From a bacterium (GTDB lineage Bacteria > JAJVIF01): a stretch of DNA of 64,000 nucleotides. This document shows positions 43,239 through 51,931 of this stretch, in pieces. The stretch lies in assembly GCA_022072165.1 (NCBI GenBank), contig JAJVIF010000001.1, positions 1,322,598 to 1,386,597 on the forward strand. The letters are read 5' to 3'. Positions within the stretch are counted from its first letter, which is position 1. The number at the start of each line of letters is the position of its first letter. The position numbers and the translations under genes are program-made. The notes under the pieces are model-generated. The model made no database searches. It was not told the origin of the DNA and saw only the letters and a program-made list of their open reading frames with translations.

Positions 43239-44114
43239 CTAGTCCGCGATGCTGCGATTGGACTTGTACGCGGCGATCTCTTCCATGTACGGGGTAGCGT
43301 CGAAAATCTGGCAATCGATGACCTTCGCGCTGTTTTGATTGGCTTCGCTGGCCCCGATGTCGTTAATGACATCCTGTCCCCGGAACGCCTGGCCGTAGAC
43401 GGTGTACTGGCCATCGAGGCCCTGGGTCGCTTCCCGGGTGATGCAGAAGTAGAACTGAGTCGATGCGCTGTTGGGGTCATTGGTCCGGGCCGCTGCCAGG
43501 GCTCCGGGAATGTGAATCCGCTTCATATTGGCTTCGAGCTTGATGGCGACATCGGGCTCGCTCCAGTCGGGGCGCGCTTCGCCACCCTGAATCACGAAGC
43601 CGGGGACGATGCGATGGAATCGGACATCGCGATAGAAGCCCTTCGCCGCCAGGTAGATGAAGTTCTTCACATGGAGCGGGGCATCTTTGGGATAGAAGTA
43701 GAACCAGATGTCCCCCGCGGTGGTCCGCATGACGCCAATCTTGTTGTCCATGTCGACGGCATCGCGGCTCTCGAAAGGAGCAATGGGAGCCTGCCCTGGA
43801 ATCAGTGAGGCGCCGTCATCAGTCGCGACTTCATCGCCCGGTGCGGGCAGGGTCTCGCCGCGTGCCGCAGCTTCAGCTTCCTGCTGCTTGCGGAGGGCTT
43901 CCATCTCGGCTTCGTGGACAGCATCGAGCTGACGCTTGCTGGCATCGCGGGCCCCGGCGGTGAGTTGTCCAGTAGGCATGGCCGGCGCGGTGTCATCAGA
44001 TGCTGCTGCCCCGCCGCCGGAGGGAGCCGCCTTGGGCGCTGGCTGCGAGCCGCCGCACGCCAGACTTGTCAGCAGCAGTACGAGTGTTGCGATCCAGAAC
44101 AGCGTGACGCGCAT
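43239..44114 (-). CDS. Cyclophilin-type peptidyl-prolyl isomerase lipoprotein
   Basis: This 291-residue protein has a lipoprotein signal (LVLLLTSLAC), a linker rich in Ala, Pro and Glu to about residue 120, and a cyclophilin domain with FHRIVPGFVIQGG (catalytic Arg-Phe-Gln core region) and NSASTQFYFCI. It should speed proline isomerisation during folding of exported proteins on the outer face of the membrane. GGAGG lies 12 bases upstream, and a perfect TATAAT box lies further up. Confidence 0.93.
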   Translation of the reverse strand: MRVTLFWIATLVLLLTSLACGGSQPAPKAAPSGGGAAASDDTAPAMPTGQLTAGARDASKRQLDAVHEAEMEALRKQQEAEAAARGETLPAPGDEVATDDGASLIPGQAPIAPFESRDAVDMDNKIGVMRTTAGDIWFYFYPKDAPLHVKNFIYLAAKGFYRDVRFHRIVPGFVIQGGEARPDWSEPDVAIKLEANMKRIHIPGALAAARTNDPNSASTQFYFCITREATQGLDGQYTVYGQAFRGQDVINDIGASEANQNSAKVIDCQIFDATPYMEEIAAYKSNRSIAD

Positions 44115-44158
44115 GAGCCCAGAGGCCTCCAGGAGGGACGAGTGGTTGCGAACACGCC

Positions 44159-44164
44159 ATTATA
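44159..44164 (-). promoter_or_regulatory. -10 box of the cyclophilin gene
   Basis: TATAAT on the minus strand, about 45 bases before the ATG at 44114. This gene is leadered with a GGAGG site, unlike the leaderless set. Confidence 0.6.
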
Positions 44165-44206
44165 GATACGGCGGCGCGATACGCGGGGCAAAACTCAGGG
44201 CTCCGG

Positions 44207-44212
44207 TAGAAT
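44207..44212 (+). promoter_or_regulatory. -10 box of the flavin reductase-like gene
   Basis: TAGAAT on the plus strand, 31 bases before the ATG at 44244, with GGAGG between them. Confidence 0.5.
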
Positions 44213-44243
44213 CCCGCCAGCGTTCCACCACCGGAGGTCTCCC

Positions 44244-44939
44244 ATGCTGCAGGGCTTCATGTCCCTTCCCCTCGCTGATTCACAGGATTTGGCGGAGCTG
44301 CAGACGCTGCTTCGAATCCCGCTCCCCGCCGACTGGCAGAGCGCCTGGACCACACCGGGTCAGTATGTGAAGGTGGCGATTACCGATGACGACAAGCCTG
44401 GATTTTTTGTCATCGCCAATGCCCCGGGTGGGGATTCGTTAGAACTCCTGATCAAGGAGGCTTCCCCGCTGACCGCGGCGTTGCGGAGTCTGCCAGTCGG
44501 CAGCGAGGTGCAGGTGGCCCCGCCGCAGGGGAAGGGCTTTCCGGTCCAGGAGGCGGCGGACCACGATGTCCTGCTGCTGGCAGCGGGGAGCGGCATCGCG
44601 GCGATCCGGCCGGTCCTGCAGTCGTTACTCAGGCGGCCCGCCGGGTCCGGGAGCTTGCGGCTGGTGTATGGCGAGCGGACGCCTCAGCGTGTTGCCTTTT
44701 GGGAAGAAACGGAAATCTGGCGCGCAGCGGGCGTGGAGGTCTGCGTGACTCTGAGCGGCCTGGAAGCGCCGACGGACTCCTATGCCGCCGGGTATGTGCA
44801 GGATCACCTGCCGGAACGAGTAACCGCTCCAACCTCGACTATCGGCTACCTGAGCGGCATGGAGGCGATGCTTGTCGCCTGCAGGGAAGCTTTTGCCGGG
44901 ACGGGGGGCGATCCGGCCCGACTCTTCACCAACTTCTGA
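44244..44939 (+). CDS. FNR-type FAD/NAD(P)-binding oxidoreductase
   Basis: This 231-residue protein has the ferredoxin-NADP reductase fold: a flavin-binding barrel to about 105 (GQYVKVAITDDDKPGFFVIAN in place of the usual RxYS) and a nucleotide-binding half from about 110 (VLLLAAGSGIAAIRPVL, LVYGERTPQRVAF, a C-terminal acidic/aromatic tail TNF). It has no 2Fe-2S domain, so it needs an external partner. The usual 'RxYS' flavin motif is not obvious. GGAGG lies six bases upstream. Its stop overlaps the next start by one base (TGATG). Confidence 0.82.
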   Translation: MLQGFMSLPLADSQDLAELQTLLRIPLPADWQSAWTTPGQYVKVAITDDDKPGFFVIANAPGGDSLELLIKEASPLTAALRSLPVGSEVQVAPPQGKGFPVQEAADHDVLLLAAGSGIAAIRPVLQSLLRRPAGSGSLRLVYGERTPQRVAFWEETEIWRAAGVEVCVTLSGLEAPTDSYAAGYVQDHLPERVTAPTSTIGYLSGMEAMLVACREAFAGTGGDPARLFTNF

Positions 44940-46099
44940 TGCCGCGCTGTTTTTCCTGGCATTGGGCTCTCTTTCTGGCCCTCTTCGGCACGCTGACCGG
45001 GTGTCTGGGGGGCCCTACCCTGCGTCCGGCGGCCACCGACCTGCAACAAGTGAAGCGGGTCACCACTCCGCTGACCGGTGCTCAGCCATTGCTGTATGTC
45101 GCCTCGATCCGGGCGGAGAATCTTGACACGCTCTGGGGCATCACGATCGGCAATCGTCAGGCGACTCCCCTGCTGGCTCTCGATTTCGGTCAATTGCGGA
45201 CTGGCGAAATTGCGCCGGTGGGTATCGACCCCGCCGGGTTTCTCCTTACCGCTGGCATCCAGGGGGAGCCCCGGGGCACCCTGCAGACGATGGATCTGCA
45301 GAGTGGCCGGACCCGCAAAGCCATTGGGGAAGTCATCAGCGATGAGCCCTGGCGGGTCACACATTTCGCGCCGCCGGTCCTTCTGCTCGGGCAGATGGAA
45401 ATGGCGGGACGTCCGGCATTCAGCCTCCGCTTCCAGGATCCGCCTGCGCCGGTGATTACGTTGCCGCAGGATCAGCCGCTCCACCGGGTGTTCGGGCTGC
45501 TGCCGACCGAGTCCGTGCTCTACGCCACGACTTCGGGGGCTGGGAGCGATTTGCGGCTGCTGCATCTGAAGAGCGGCGAGAGTCGGATTCTTGCGTCCTT
45601 CCCGACAGGAGACCTGGAGAGTGCATTGCTGACTGGTCCCATTACAGGAGCACTGGCGGGGTATGCCCTGACGTTCGATCGGGGAACTTCGGCAGACGTG
45701 CGGCTGTTCCGCTGGGCCGAAGGAGCTGTTCCCGAAGCGGTGTATGCCTTCGCTGGGAAGGGGAATCTGGGGCTGGTACCCCCCGGCTGGCCGCCGGTCA
45801 CCACGGAGGCGCATTGCGTGGTGGCTATCCCGGCACGTCCGGATGCCGCCAATGACCCGGAGGGAGCTATCTATCTCCACGATGCCGCGGGATTTCGGAA
45901 GGTCCACAACGTAGATGCGCAGATCGCGTGGCTGACAGAGCCCAATCATCTCTTCTGGATCACCCAGCAGCAGTTGTGGTACCGGCCCCTGGATGCGCCG
46001 GAGGCGGAAAGTTCGCTCCTCCTGGAACTGCCGGCGCAACGGTCCTGGGGGGTCTATCCGGCGGCCTGGCCCGGTGTCGCGATCACCGTAACTCGCTAA
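44939..46099 (+). CDS. Lipoprotein of unknown function
   Basis: This 386-residue protein has a lipoprotein signal (WALFLALFGTLTGC). The mature part has a repeating pattern of short beta segments ('LYVASIRAENLDTLWGITIGN', 'GFLLTAGIQGEPRGTLQTMDL', 'VLYATTSGAGSDLRLLHL'), which suggests a beta-propeller-like protein. I do not recognise the family. It is coupled by a one-base overlap to the oxidoreductase gene. Confidence 0.75.
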   Translation: MPRCFSWHWALFLALFGTLTGCLGGPTLRPAATDLQQVKRVTTPLTGAQPLLYVASIRAENLDTLWGITIGNRQATPLLALDFGQLRTGEIAPVGIDPAGFLLTAGIQGEPRGTLQTMDLQSGRTRKAIGEVISDEPWRVTHFAPPVLLLGQMEMAGRPAFSLRFQDPPAPVITLPQDQPLHRVFGLLPTESVLYATTSGAGSDLRLLHLKSGESRILASFPTGDLESALLTGPITGALAGYALTFDRGTSADVRLFRWAEGAVPEAVYAFAGKGNLGLVPPGWPPVTTEAHCVVAIPARPDAANDPEGAIYLHDAAGFRKVHNVDAQIAWLTEPNHLFWITQQQLWYRPLDAPEAESSLLLELPAQRSWGVYPAAWPGVAITVTR

Positions 46100-46145
46100 G
46101 ATACGGCGAGCACGGTCCTTAAACAGACACCCCGACGAGGCATCG

Positions 46146-46508
46146 ATGTCCAGCAATCTCTACATCCTCTTCACGACTGATCCGCAGGCGCTGGCATCGT
46201 TCTACACGTCGCATTGCTATCTGGAACCCCCGAAGGAAAGCCGAATCAATGGGAGGCTGCAGCTGACCTTTCAGTACTTTGGCGGCGAGGTGCGGGTGCG
46301 CGAGAGTCAGCGCCCTATCCCCCCCAACGTGCCGGAGGAAGGCCTCCCGGTGCGTCTCCCCGAGGGCCTGTCTGTCGAGACGGTGGCGCAGCAGCTCAAA
46401 GCCGCGGGCCTGGAGGCTGAACAGGGGATGACCCCCAGAGGACTCCCCTTTGTGGCGGTGCACGATCCCCTGGGCATCCGCTGGGAGCTGCGGGCGCACA
46501 CGAGATAG
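46146..46508 (+). CDS. VOC-superfamily protein (glyoxalase/bleomycin-resistance fold)
   Basis: This 120-residue protein has the short beta-alpha-beta-beta-beta layout of one VOC domain, split into two similar halves: YILFTTDPQALASFYTSHCYL at the start and 'LPFVAVHDPLGIRWELRAH' at the end. The usual metal ligand positions (His/Glu) are partly conserved only; the final 'WEL' is close to the normal ligand end. Substrate unknown. A weak SD-like GACGAGG precedes it. Confidence 0.75.
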   Translation: MSSNLYILFTTDPQALASFYTSHCYLEPPKESRINGRLQLTFQYFGGEVRVRESQRPIPPNVPEEGLPVRLPEGLSVETVAQQLKAAGLEAEQGMTPRGLPFVAVHDPLGIRWELRAHTR

Positions 46509-46642
46509 GCAGGATCGCCTCACGAGAGATGCAGTCCGGTTGACGTCGATAAGGCATTTTTGCCGGGAATTGTCGACATTGTGTTAACTCCTGCACCGGG
46601 TCGTCACCAGCGAGTACCTACCTGTTGCGGAGGTATCCGCCC

Positions 46643-47077
46643 ATGCGACCCCACCTTTGGGCACTGTTGGCCGCGGTGTCGCTGGCTGCATCCATGGCCT
46701 GTGAGTCCGGAGCAGCTCCCACGAATTCTGTACTCCACGAGCCACAAGCGCTCGTGGTTTCCCCGGCCGTGCAGCCGGATGATCTGACTGAACGATTGCG
46801 AGAATCTGGAGGGTTAGCGGTCACGGCTTCCCGGGCTGGTAGCGGCATGACCCTGACGATTCAGCTGTGCAATACCCTCGGGATGCCGCTGGAACAGCTC
46901 AAGATCATCATCATCGACAACCCGGTCACCCGCAGGATGCCACCACGCACGATCGTGCTGAACGGTCCGGAGCGACTGCCGCCTGGGGCGATGGTGACAA
47001 TGCAGGTGCCAGTCCGGGACCCCGGTGCTGCCTCGACGGTGGAGGTCACCGGGCATCTGGCCGGGAGCTCAGATTAG
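46643..47077 (+). CDS. Small lipoprotein of unknown function
   Basis: This 144-residue protein has a lipoprotein signal (LLAAVSLAASMAC). Residues from about 75 are beta-rich (TLTIQLCNTLGMPLEQLKI, 'GAMVTMQVPVRDPGAASTVEV'), like a small Ig-type domain. GGAGG lies nine bases before the ATG at 46643. Its stop shares TTAG with the convergent ddl gene. Confidence 0.7.
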   Translation: MRPHLWALLAAVSLAASMACESGAAPTNSVLHEPQALVVSPAVQPDDLTERLRESGGLAVTASRAGSGMTLTIQLCNTLGMPLEQLKIIIIDNPVTRRMPPRTIVLNGPERLPPGAMVTMQVPVRDPGAASTVEVTGHLAGSSD

Positions 47078-48015
47078 TGGGGGAGCAGCGCAGGACGGTG
47101 CTGCGCCAGCGCTTCCCGGACCAGGAGCTCGCAAACATCGGCGAAGCTCAGGCCGATGTGGCTAGCCGCTTCCGGGACCAGAGAGAGATCGGTCATTCCC
47201 GGAAGCGTGTTGACCTCCAGCAGGACCGGAAGGCCAGCGGGGGTCACGATCATGTCGACCCGTCCACACCCCTGACAGCCCAGCGTGTCATACAGCAGGT
47301 GCGCCTGCCGTTCGCATTCTGCCAGGACCGGTGCTGCAAGATCCGGCGGGAACCGATGCTGGGCCAGTCCGGCGGTGTACTTCGCCTCGTAATCGAAGAG
47401 TTCATTGCTGGAAATGATTTGCGGCACCGGGAGTCGATGCGCTCCGAGGCGACAGACTGAGATTTCAACACCGATGACCCGTTCTTCGATTAGCGCCACT
47501 GGTGACACCGCCAGCGCGGTGTGGAGTGCTGGAGCCAGCAAAGCGGGCTCCGTGACAAGCGTCAGCCCCAGCGTACTGCCGGCAGTGTTCCCCTTCACAA
47601 TCAGCGGCCACGCCAGATCTGCTTCTGCGATGGCAGCGTGGGCGACCTCGGGGGCCGGGTCCCGGACTTCCACGGCCCGGGCCACCTGCATACCCAGGCT
47701 CATGGCGACCCGTCGCGTGAGGCACTTGTCAATCGCCACGGCGGAGGCGGTAATGCCGCTGCCGGTGTAGGGATAGCCAAGGAGTTCGAGAAGTCCCTGG
47801 ACGGAGCCATCCTCCCCCGGGACCCCATGCAGGGCGAGCACCACGCAGTCCGGCTGGTGAGCCATCAGCTGTACGGTCAGGTCGCGGGTGAGTTCGAGCA
47901 CGGTGACCCGATGTCCCCGTTCACGGAGCGCGGCTGCCATCGCGGCTCCACTCTGACGGGAAATGTGCTGCTCAGGCGAGGGGCCTCCCTGCAACACGAC
48001 CAGTGACCAGGACAT
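47074..48015 (-). CDS. ddl: D-alanine--D-alanine ligase
   Basis: This 313-residue ATP-grasp enzyme makes D-Ala-D-Ala for peptidoglycan. It shows GGPSPEQHISRQSGAAM at the start, ALHGVPGEDGSVQGLLELL, YTGSGITASAVAIDK, the ATP loop VKGNTAGSTLGLTLV, and LLEVNTLPGMTDLSLVP with catalytic residues at the end. The ATG at 48015 is chosen because GGAGG lies six bases upstream; the earlier GTG is inside that site. The presence of ddl shows the cell makes peptidoglycan. Confidence 0.95.
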   Translation of the reverse strand: MSWSLVVLQGGPSPEQHISRQSGAAMAAALRERGHRVTVLELTRDLTVQLMAHQPDCVVLALHGVPGEDGSVQGLLELLGYPYTGSGITASAVAIDKCLTRRVAMSLGMQVARAVEVRDPAPEVAHAAIAEADLAWPLIVKGNTAGSTLGLTLVTEPALLAPALHTALAVSPVALIEERVIGVEISVCRLGAHRLPVPQIISSNELFDYEAKYTAGLAQHRFPPDLAAPVLAECERQAHLLYDTLGCQGCGRVDMIVTPAGLPVLLEVNTLPGMTDLSLVPEAASHIGLSFADVCELLVREALAQHRPALLPH

Positions 48016-48072
48016 GCGTAACCTCCGCACTGCGTTGCAGCACAGATCACGCCAAGGGGATTCGGAGGGGTG

Positions 48073-48699
48073 CTAAGACGGAGCCGGGGAGGAGAGGGTC
48101 GAGAAACGGGTCCGGACCAGCAACCAGAGGCGCTGACCGCTCCGCCAGATGAGCCAGCCGACGAAACAGACAAAGGCAAAAGCCAGAGGGGTGATCAGGA
48201 TGCCCGCCAGTATCCCGAGGACGCTCGCAGCATCCTCGATGATGCTGATCACGGGATTGCCCATCCCCAGGGTAAAGCCCGTGCTGGAGAGTCGGGTGAT
48301 CTTCTTAGCCTGATGGAAGAGCGAAGCGACCGAGCCCCCCGCGAGGAGGCCGAAGATGGTCGCCCAGAGGGGATCCCACTGCTCGATGAAGCCGCTGACA
48401 AGGATTGTGCCGGCGACTGGCTTCACCCAGTCGGCGACGCTGTCCAGCACGTTGTCCAGCACCGGGATTTTATCGGCGGCGACTTCGATGATCGCTGCAA
48501 CCGTGAAAATGAGGACCGCCACATCACTCCCCAGCCAGCTGTAGGCGGATGACAGGGGGAGGAGGTTTTCGTGGGCCAGCCAACCGACCACGCAGAGCGG
48601 CAGAAATGCCCGGAGACCCGCCACGGCGGCGAGACTGATGCCCATCATGATGCAGAATCCCAGTGCCACCGGGGACATCATGTCGAAGGGTGTAGACAT
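48073..48699 (-). CDS. DUF4126 family membrane protein
   Basis: This 208-residue protein has about five membrane helices and the DUF4126 start: LGFCIMMGISLAAVAGLRAFLPL, then 'AIIEVAADKIPVLDNVLDSVADWVKPVAGTI', the most conserved segment of the family. The function is unknown. A second start at 48681 is possible. It lies upstream of ddl on the same strand with a 57-base gap. Confidence 0.85.
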   Translation of the reverse strand: MSTPFDMMSPVALGFCIMMGISLAAVAGLRAFLPLCVVGWLAHENLLPLSSAYSWLGSDVAVLIFTVAAIIEVAADKIPVLDNVLDSVADWVKPVAGTILVSGFIEQWDPLWATIFGLLAGGSVASLFHQAKKITRLSSTGFTLGMGNPVISIIEDAASVLGILAGILITPLAFAFVCFVGWLIWRSGQRLWLLVRTRFSTLSSPAPS

Positions 48700-48853
48700 T
48701 CGGGCTGCGGCCCCTTTCCCTGTGGGTCTGATCCCTGATGCGAGGCGACTGACAGCTAAGACACGGTTACGGACTGCTGGTTGCGCCAGTGTACTATTTT
48801 CCTGATTTCGAGTGGCATTCTGGCTGGTCGGGGTACATCAAACTGAACGGGGG

Positions 48854-49270
48854 TCAGGCATTGCCTGCTGGGGTCAGCCAGGGATGCGCCGCCGCCGCGT
48901 CCTGCCGAGTCGGAAACCAGGGAAGATAGCGTTCCAGATGGGTGAGTTGCAGCAGTTCCTGCATAACACGGGAGGGTCCGATCAGGATGACCTGCCGGGC
49001 GCCATCGGAGACCTGGCGTAGTTGTCGGTAGACCGCGACGATCGCCCCAAGCCCGGCAGAATCCAGAAACGGCGTGGCGGTGAGATCGAGCACCAGATGC
49101 CCGGCAGTGGAGGGGAGGATCGCCTGCAGGAGCGCATCGCGGATGTCGCTGGCGGTTCCCCCATCGAGGTCGGTCAGCAGGTGCGCCAGGGTCCAGCCGG
49201 GGAAGCACTCGAACTGCAGGGCGACCCGCCCATCAGCCAGGAGTACCGGTGCTGGGGCAGCATTGCTCAT
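48854..49270 (-). CDS. STAS-domain protein (anti-sigma factor antagonist-like)
   Basis: This 138-residue protein is a single STAS domain: 'ALQFECFPGWTLAHLL', then GHLVLDLTATPFLDSAGLGAIVAVYRQLRQ. In classical antagonists such as SpoIIAA the phosphorylated residue is the second serine of the D-S-S-G motif; here it reads D-S-A-G, so the usual phospho-acceptor is missing. It lies five bases after the aminotransferase gene and is probably co-transcribed. An RsbU-type phosphatase gene is at 41000. I chose 49270 because the longer frame shadows the aminotransferase. Confidence 0.82.
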   Translation of the reverse strand: MSNAAPAPVLLADGRVALQFECFPGWTLAHLLTDLDGGTASDIRDALLQAILPSTAGHLVLDLTATPFLDSAGLGAIVAVYRQLRQVSDGARQVILIGPSRVMQELLQLTHLERYLPWFPTRQDAAAAHPWLTPAGNA

Positions 49271-49275
49271 GCGCG

Positions 49276-50517
49276 TCAGGCGACCGCTGTGGCAGGAGCG
49301 CCCAGCACGTCGTGAATGCGTCCGAAGGCCTCGCGGAGGAATTCCAGCGCCAGTTCCAGATTTTCCTGGCTGTTGGCGTAGGAGAGCCGGAGGTAGCCCT
49401 CGCCCTGCGGGCCAAAAGCAGTCCCGGCGAGTGCGGCGACGCCATCGATGCCTGATGCCGAGCGGACACCCGCCTCGCCTGCCCCTTTGAGCAGGTAGTC
49501 CTGGATCTGTTTTGAGGAGTACCCGAAGCTGCTGATGTTGGGGAAGACGTAGAACGCCCCTTCGGGCAGGTGGCACTTGATGCCAGGGATGGCGTTGAGT
49601 CCGGCCACCAGCAGGTCGCGACGCGCCTGAAACTCCTGCACCATTGCCTTGATCGGGGCAAGGTCCCCTTCCAGGGCGCTGATACCGGCGGTTTGGGTGA
49701 AAGCCGCAGCACAGGAGTTGGAGTTGGTCATCAGGAGTCCGAGCCCCCGGGCCAGTGGAAGACTGGTGACTGTAAAGCCGAGTCGCCAGCCGGTCATAGC
49801 GTAGGCCTTGCTCCAGCCATCGAGGAGGATGGTCTGGTCGGCCATGCCAGGGATGCTGTAGAAGCTGGGACAGTCCGTGCCGTAAGCGATCTGCATGTAG
49901 ATCTCGTCGGTCAGGACAAAGACATCCTTACCCCGGACGATGTCAGCGATGGCTTCCAGATCGGCCCGGGTGAAAACGCCGCCGGTGGGATTCTGGGGGC
50001 TGTTGAGGACCAGCATCCGGGTGTTGGAGGTCACTAGCTGCGCGAGATCATCGAGCTGGGTCCGGAAGCCCAGCGACTCCTGGAGCACATAGGGCGTGCA
50101 CTTGGCTCCCAGGAAACTGGCGACCGACGCGTAGGTGGGGTAACCGGGATCGGGATAGACCACTTCGTCGCCATCGTTGAGGGTCGCAAGCATACTGAGG
50201 AAGATGGCGGGCTTGGCCCCCGGGAAGATCGTGACCTGTTCCCAGGAAGGCGTGACTCCCCGGGTTTTCGCCACAAAGCGGGCGACCGCTTCCCGGGCTT
50301 CCTTGCGTCCGGGGGAAGGCGTGTAGTGCGTGTCCTCGGACCGGAGGGCGGTGACCGCCGCATCGATGATGTGTTCGGGGGTGTTGAAGTCAGGTTCGCC
50401 GATATTGAGGCGAATGACCCGCTTCCCCTGCTCTTCGAGGGCCCGGATGACGATCAGGAGTTCGAACGCCGCCTCGCCGCCCAGCCGGGCCATGCGATGC
50501 GCGAGAGTGCTTGCCAT
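49276..50517 (-). CDS. Pyridoxal-phosphate aminotransferase, class I/II
   Basis: This 413-residue enzyme shows INIGEPDFNTPEHI, the pyridoxal-binding stretch with the catalytic lysine in LLDGWSKAYAMTGWRLGF, and FYVFPNISSFGYSS. It looks like an aspartate/aromatic aminotransferase (AspC/DapL type), but the amino-acid substrate cannot be told by eye. The start at 50517 has GAGG six bases upstream; a TACAAT box lies 40 bases further on. It is divergent from the arsenate reductase gene. Confidence 0.88.
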   Translation of the reverse strand: MASTLAHRMARLGGEAAFELLIVIRALEEQGKRVIRLNIGEPDFNTPEHIIDAAVTALRSEDTHYTPSPGRKEAREAVARFVAKTRGVTPSWEQVTIFPGAKPAIFLSMLATLNDGDEVVYPDPGYPTYASVASFLGAKCTPYVLQESLGFRTQLDDLAQLVTSNTRMLVLNSPQNPTGGVFTRADLEAIADIVRGKDVFVLTDEIYMQIAYGTDCPSFYSIPGMADQTILLDGWSKAYAMTGWRLGFTVTSLPLARGLGLLMTNSNSCAAAFTQTAGISALEGDLAPIKAMVQEFQARRDLLVAGLNAIPGIKCHLPEGAFYVFPNISSFGYSSKQIQDYLLKGAGEAGVRSASGIDGVAALAGTAFGPQGEGYLRLSYANSQENLELALEFLREAFGRIHDVLGAPATAVA

Positions 50518-50556
50518 GAATGCCTCGCTCTGGCCGATCGATGTGGCCAGCGCAGG

Positions 50557-50562
50557 ATTGTA
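50557..50562 (-). promoter_or_regulatory. -10 box of the aminotransferase gene
   Basis: On the minus strand TACAAT lies about 40 bases before the ATG at 50517; a GAGG site lies near the start, so this gene is leadered. Confidence 0.4.
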
Positions 50563-50596
50563 ACGGAGGCGCAATGCTCCGGCAGGACGGCTGGCG

Positions 50597-50602
50597 CATA
50601 CT
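50597..50602 (+). promoter_or_regulatory. -10 box of the arsenate reductase gene (leaderless)
   Basis: CATACT ends nine bases before the ATG at 50612; no ribosome binding site is seen. Confidence 0.45.
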
Positions 50603-50611
50603 GCCAGACGT

Positions 50612-51022
50612 ATGAAGCTCCTCTTTCTCTGCACCGGCAACAGCTGTCGCAGCCAAATGGCGGAAGGGTATGGCCGCCGGCACCTCCCTCAGGACTGGGA
50701 GATTTACTCTGCGGGCATTGAGGCGCATGGCATGAATCCGCGTACCATCACGGTCATGACAGCAGATGGTGTCGACATCACCGGGCAATATTCCAAAACC
50801 GTAGACGCAGTTCCCTGGCAGGAGATGGACATCATCATCACGCTCTGCGGCCACGCCTCGGAAACCTGTCCGACGTTGCCGGTGGCGGCCCGGGTGGAGC
50901 ATTGGGGGTTGCCTGATCCGGCGATGGCTCAGGGAAATGAGCAGGAAGTGATGGCGGTGTACGCGGAAGTCCGGAATGAGATCAAACGCCGCATTCTCGA
51001 CTTCGCCGCTGGGCTCTCCTGA
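50612..51022 (+). CDS. arsC: Arsenate reductase, thioredoxin-coupled (ArsC)
   Basis: This 136-residue protein has the low-molecular-weight phosphatase fold with the P-loop CTGNSCRS (Cys7, Arg13). Cys79 and Cys86 lie in ITLCGHASETCP, matching the C10/C82/C89 relay of S. aureus ArsC that passes electrons to thioredoxin. It reduces arsenate to arsenite in the cytosol. No arsenite pump or ArsR is nearby, so a broader tyrosine phosphatase role is possible. The gene seems leaderless. Confidence 0.9.
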   Translation: MKLLFLCTGNSCRSQMAEGYGRRHLPQDWEIYSAGIEAHGMNPRTITVMTADGVDITGQYSKTVDAVPWQEMDIIITLCGHASETCPTLPVAARVEHWGLPDPAMAQGNEQEVMAVYAEVRNEIKRRILDFAAGLS

Positions 51023-51028
51023 CCCAAC

Positions 51029-51034
51029 TACACT
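51029..51034 (+). promoter_or_regulatory. -10 box of the CoA-transferase gene (leaderless)
   Basis: TACACT ends nine bases before the ATG at 51044, in the short gap after arsC. Confidence 0.5.
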
Positions 51035-51043
51035 ACGGGTCGC

Positions 51044-51832
51044 ATGACGCTGTCGCGCACCGAGTGGCTGACCCTGGCGATCGCCCGTCTGATCCGGGAT
51101 GGGGACCGGGTGTCAATCGGGACCAATCTCCCGGCGGCTCGGGCCGGTGCGATGCTGGCCAAACTGACCCATGCACCGCATTCGACGCTTTTTTTAGGGA
51201 TGGCGGAAGTCCGGACCCTCCCCTCCCCAACTCCCGATTTCCTCAGCCTATCCGGTGGCGCGGCGGAAGCGACCGGGCATCAGACGCTGGAACGGTTCTT
51301 TGACCACGCGCAGGATGTCGATTTTTTCGTAGTCGGCGGGATGCAGATCGACCCCTGGGGCAACACGAATCTGCTCGGCATCGGTCCTGCGGAGTTGCCA
51401 GTCGCGGAGCGCTTTGCGGCCCGGACCGTGTTCGGTCCCGGTCCGATTGGGACGGTGACCATGACCGCGCACGCGCGGCGGTATGTCCTCTTCGCGGCAG
51501 ACCATCAGCCCCGGACCTTCGTCCCGGAGCTGGCGTTCCGCACGACAGTCGGATGGGGCGATGGGGGATCGCACCGGGAGCGTCTCGGACTGCCGGGCGG
51601 CGGTCCGGTGGCTTGCGTGACGGAACTGGGGGTGTTCGACTATCCGTGGCCTGATCGCCGCATGCGGCTTCGGGCTCCTTTTCAGGGCGTGACCTTTGGG
51701 CAGATTGCTGAGCGTACGGGCTTCAGCGTGGAGCGCCCAGCCAAGCTCCAGGAGTACCCCCTTCCCACGGCAAGGGAGTTACAGGTGCTGCGGGAAGTCG
51801 TGGATCCCCGGGGGCGGCTTCGGGACCGCTGA
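51044..51832 (+). CDS. CoA-transferase family I, beta-type subunit (GctB-like), without an adjacent alpha subunit
   Basis: This 262-residue protein resembles the B subunit of glutaconate-type CoA-transferases: DGDRVSIGTNLPAARAGAMLA, and DFFVVGGMQIDPWGNTNLLGIG, a family signature. The region where the catalytic glutamate is expected reads LFLGMAEVRTL. Such enzymes are normally heterodimers, yet no A-subunit gene lies next to it. It could pair with a distant partner or work differently. The start is leaderless after TACACT. Confidence 0.8.
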   Translation: MTLSRTEWLTLAIARLIRDGDRVSIGTNLPAARAGAMLAKLTHAPHSTLFLGMAEVRTLPSPTPDFLSLSGGAAEATGHQTLERFFDHAQDVDFFVVGGMQIDPWGNTNLLGIGPAELPVAERFAARTVFGPGPIGTVTMTAHARRYVLFAADHQPRTFVPELAFRTTVGWGDGGSHRERLGLPGGGPVACVTELGVFDYPWPDRRMRLRAPFQGVTFGQIAERTGFSVERPAKLQEYPLPTARELQVLREVVDPRGRLRDR

Positions 51833-51900
51833 AAAATTCTTGCCGCGAGACTGAACCTGTGTCCGGATTCGCGGTCTTACTGCACGTACTACCCGGTCTG

Positions 51901-51931
51901 CCCCCCGCCTGGCTTGCCAGGCGGGGGGTTT
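51901..51931 (+). terminator. Intrinsic terminator after the CoA-transferase gene
   Basis: CCCCCCGCCTGG and CCAGGCGGGGGG form a perfect 12-bp stem with a CTTG loop, followed by TTT. Confidence 0.88.
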
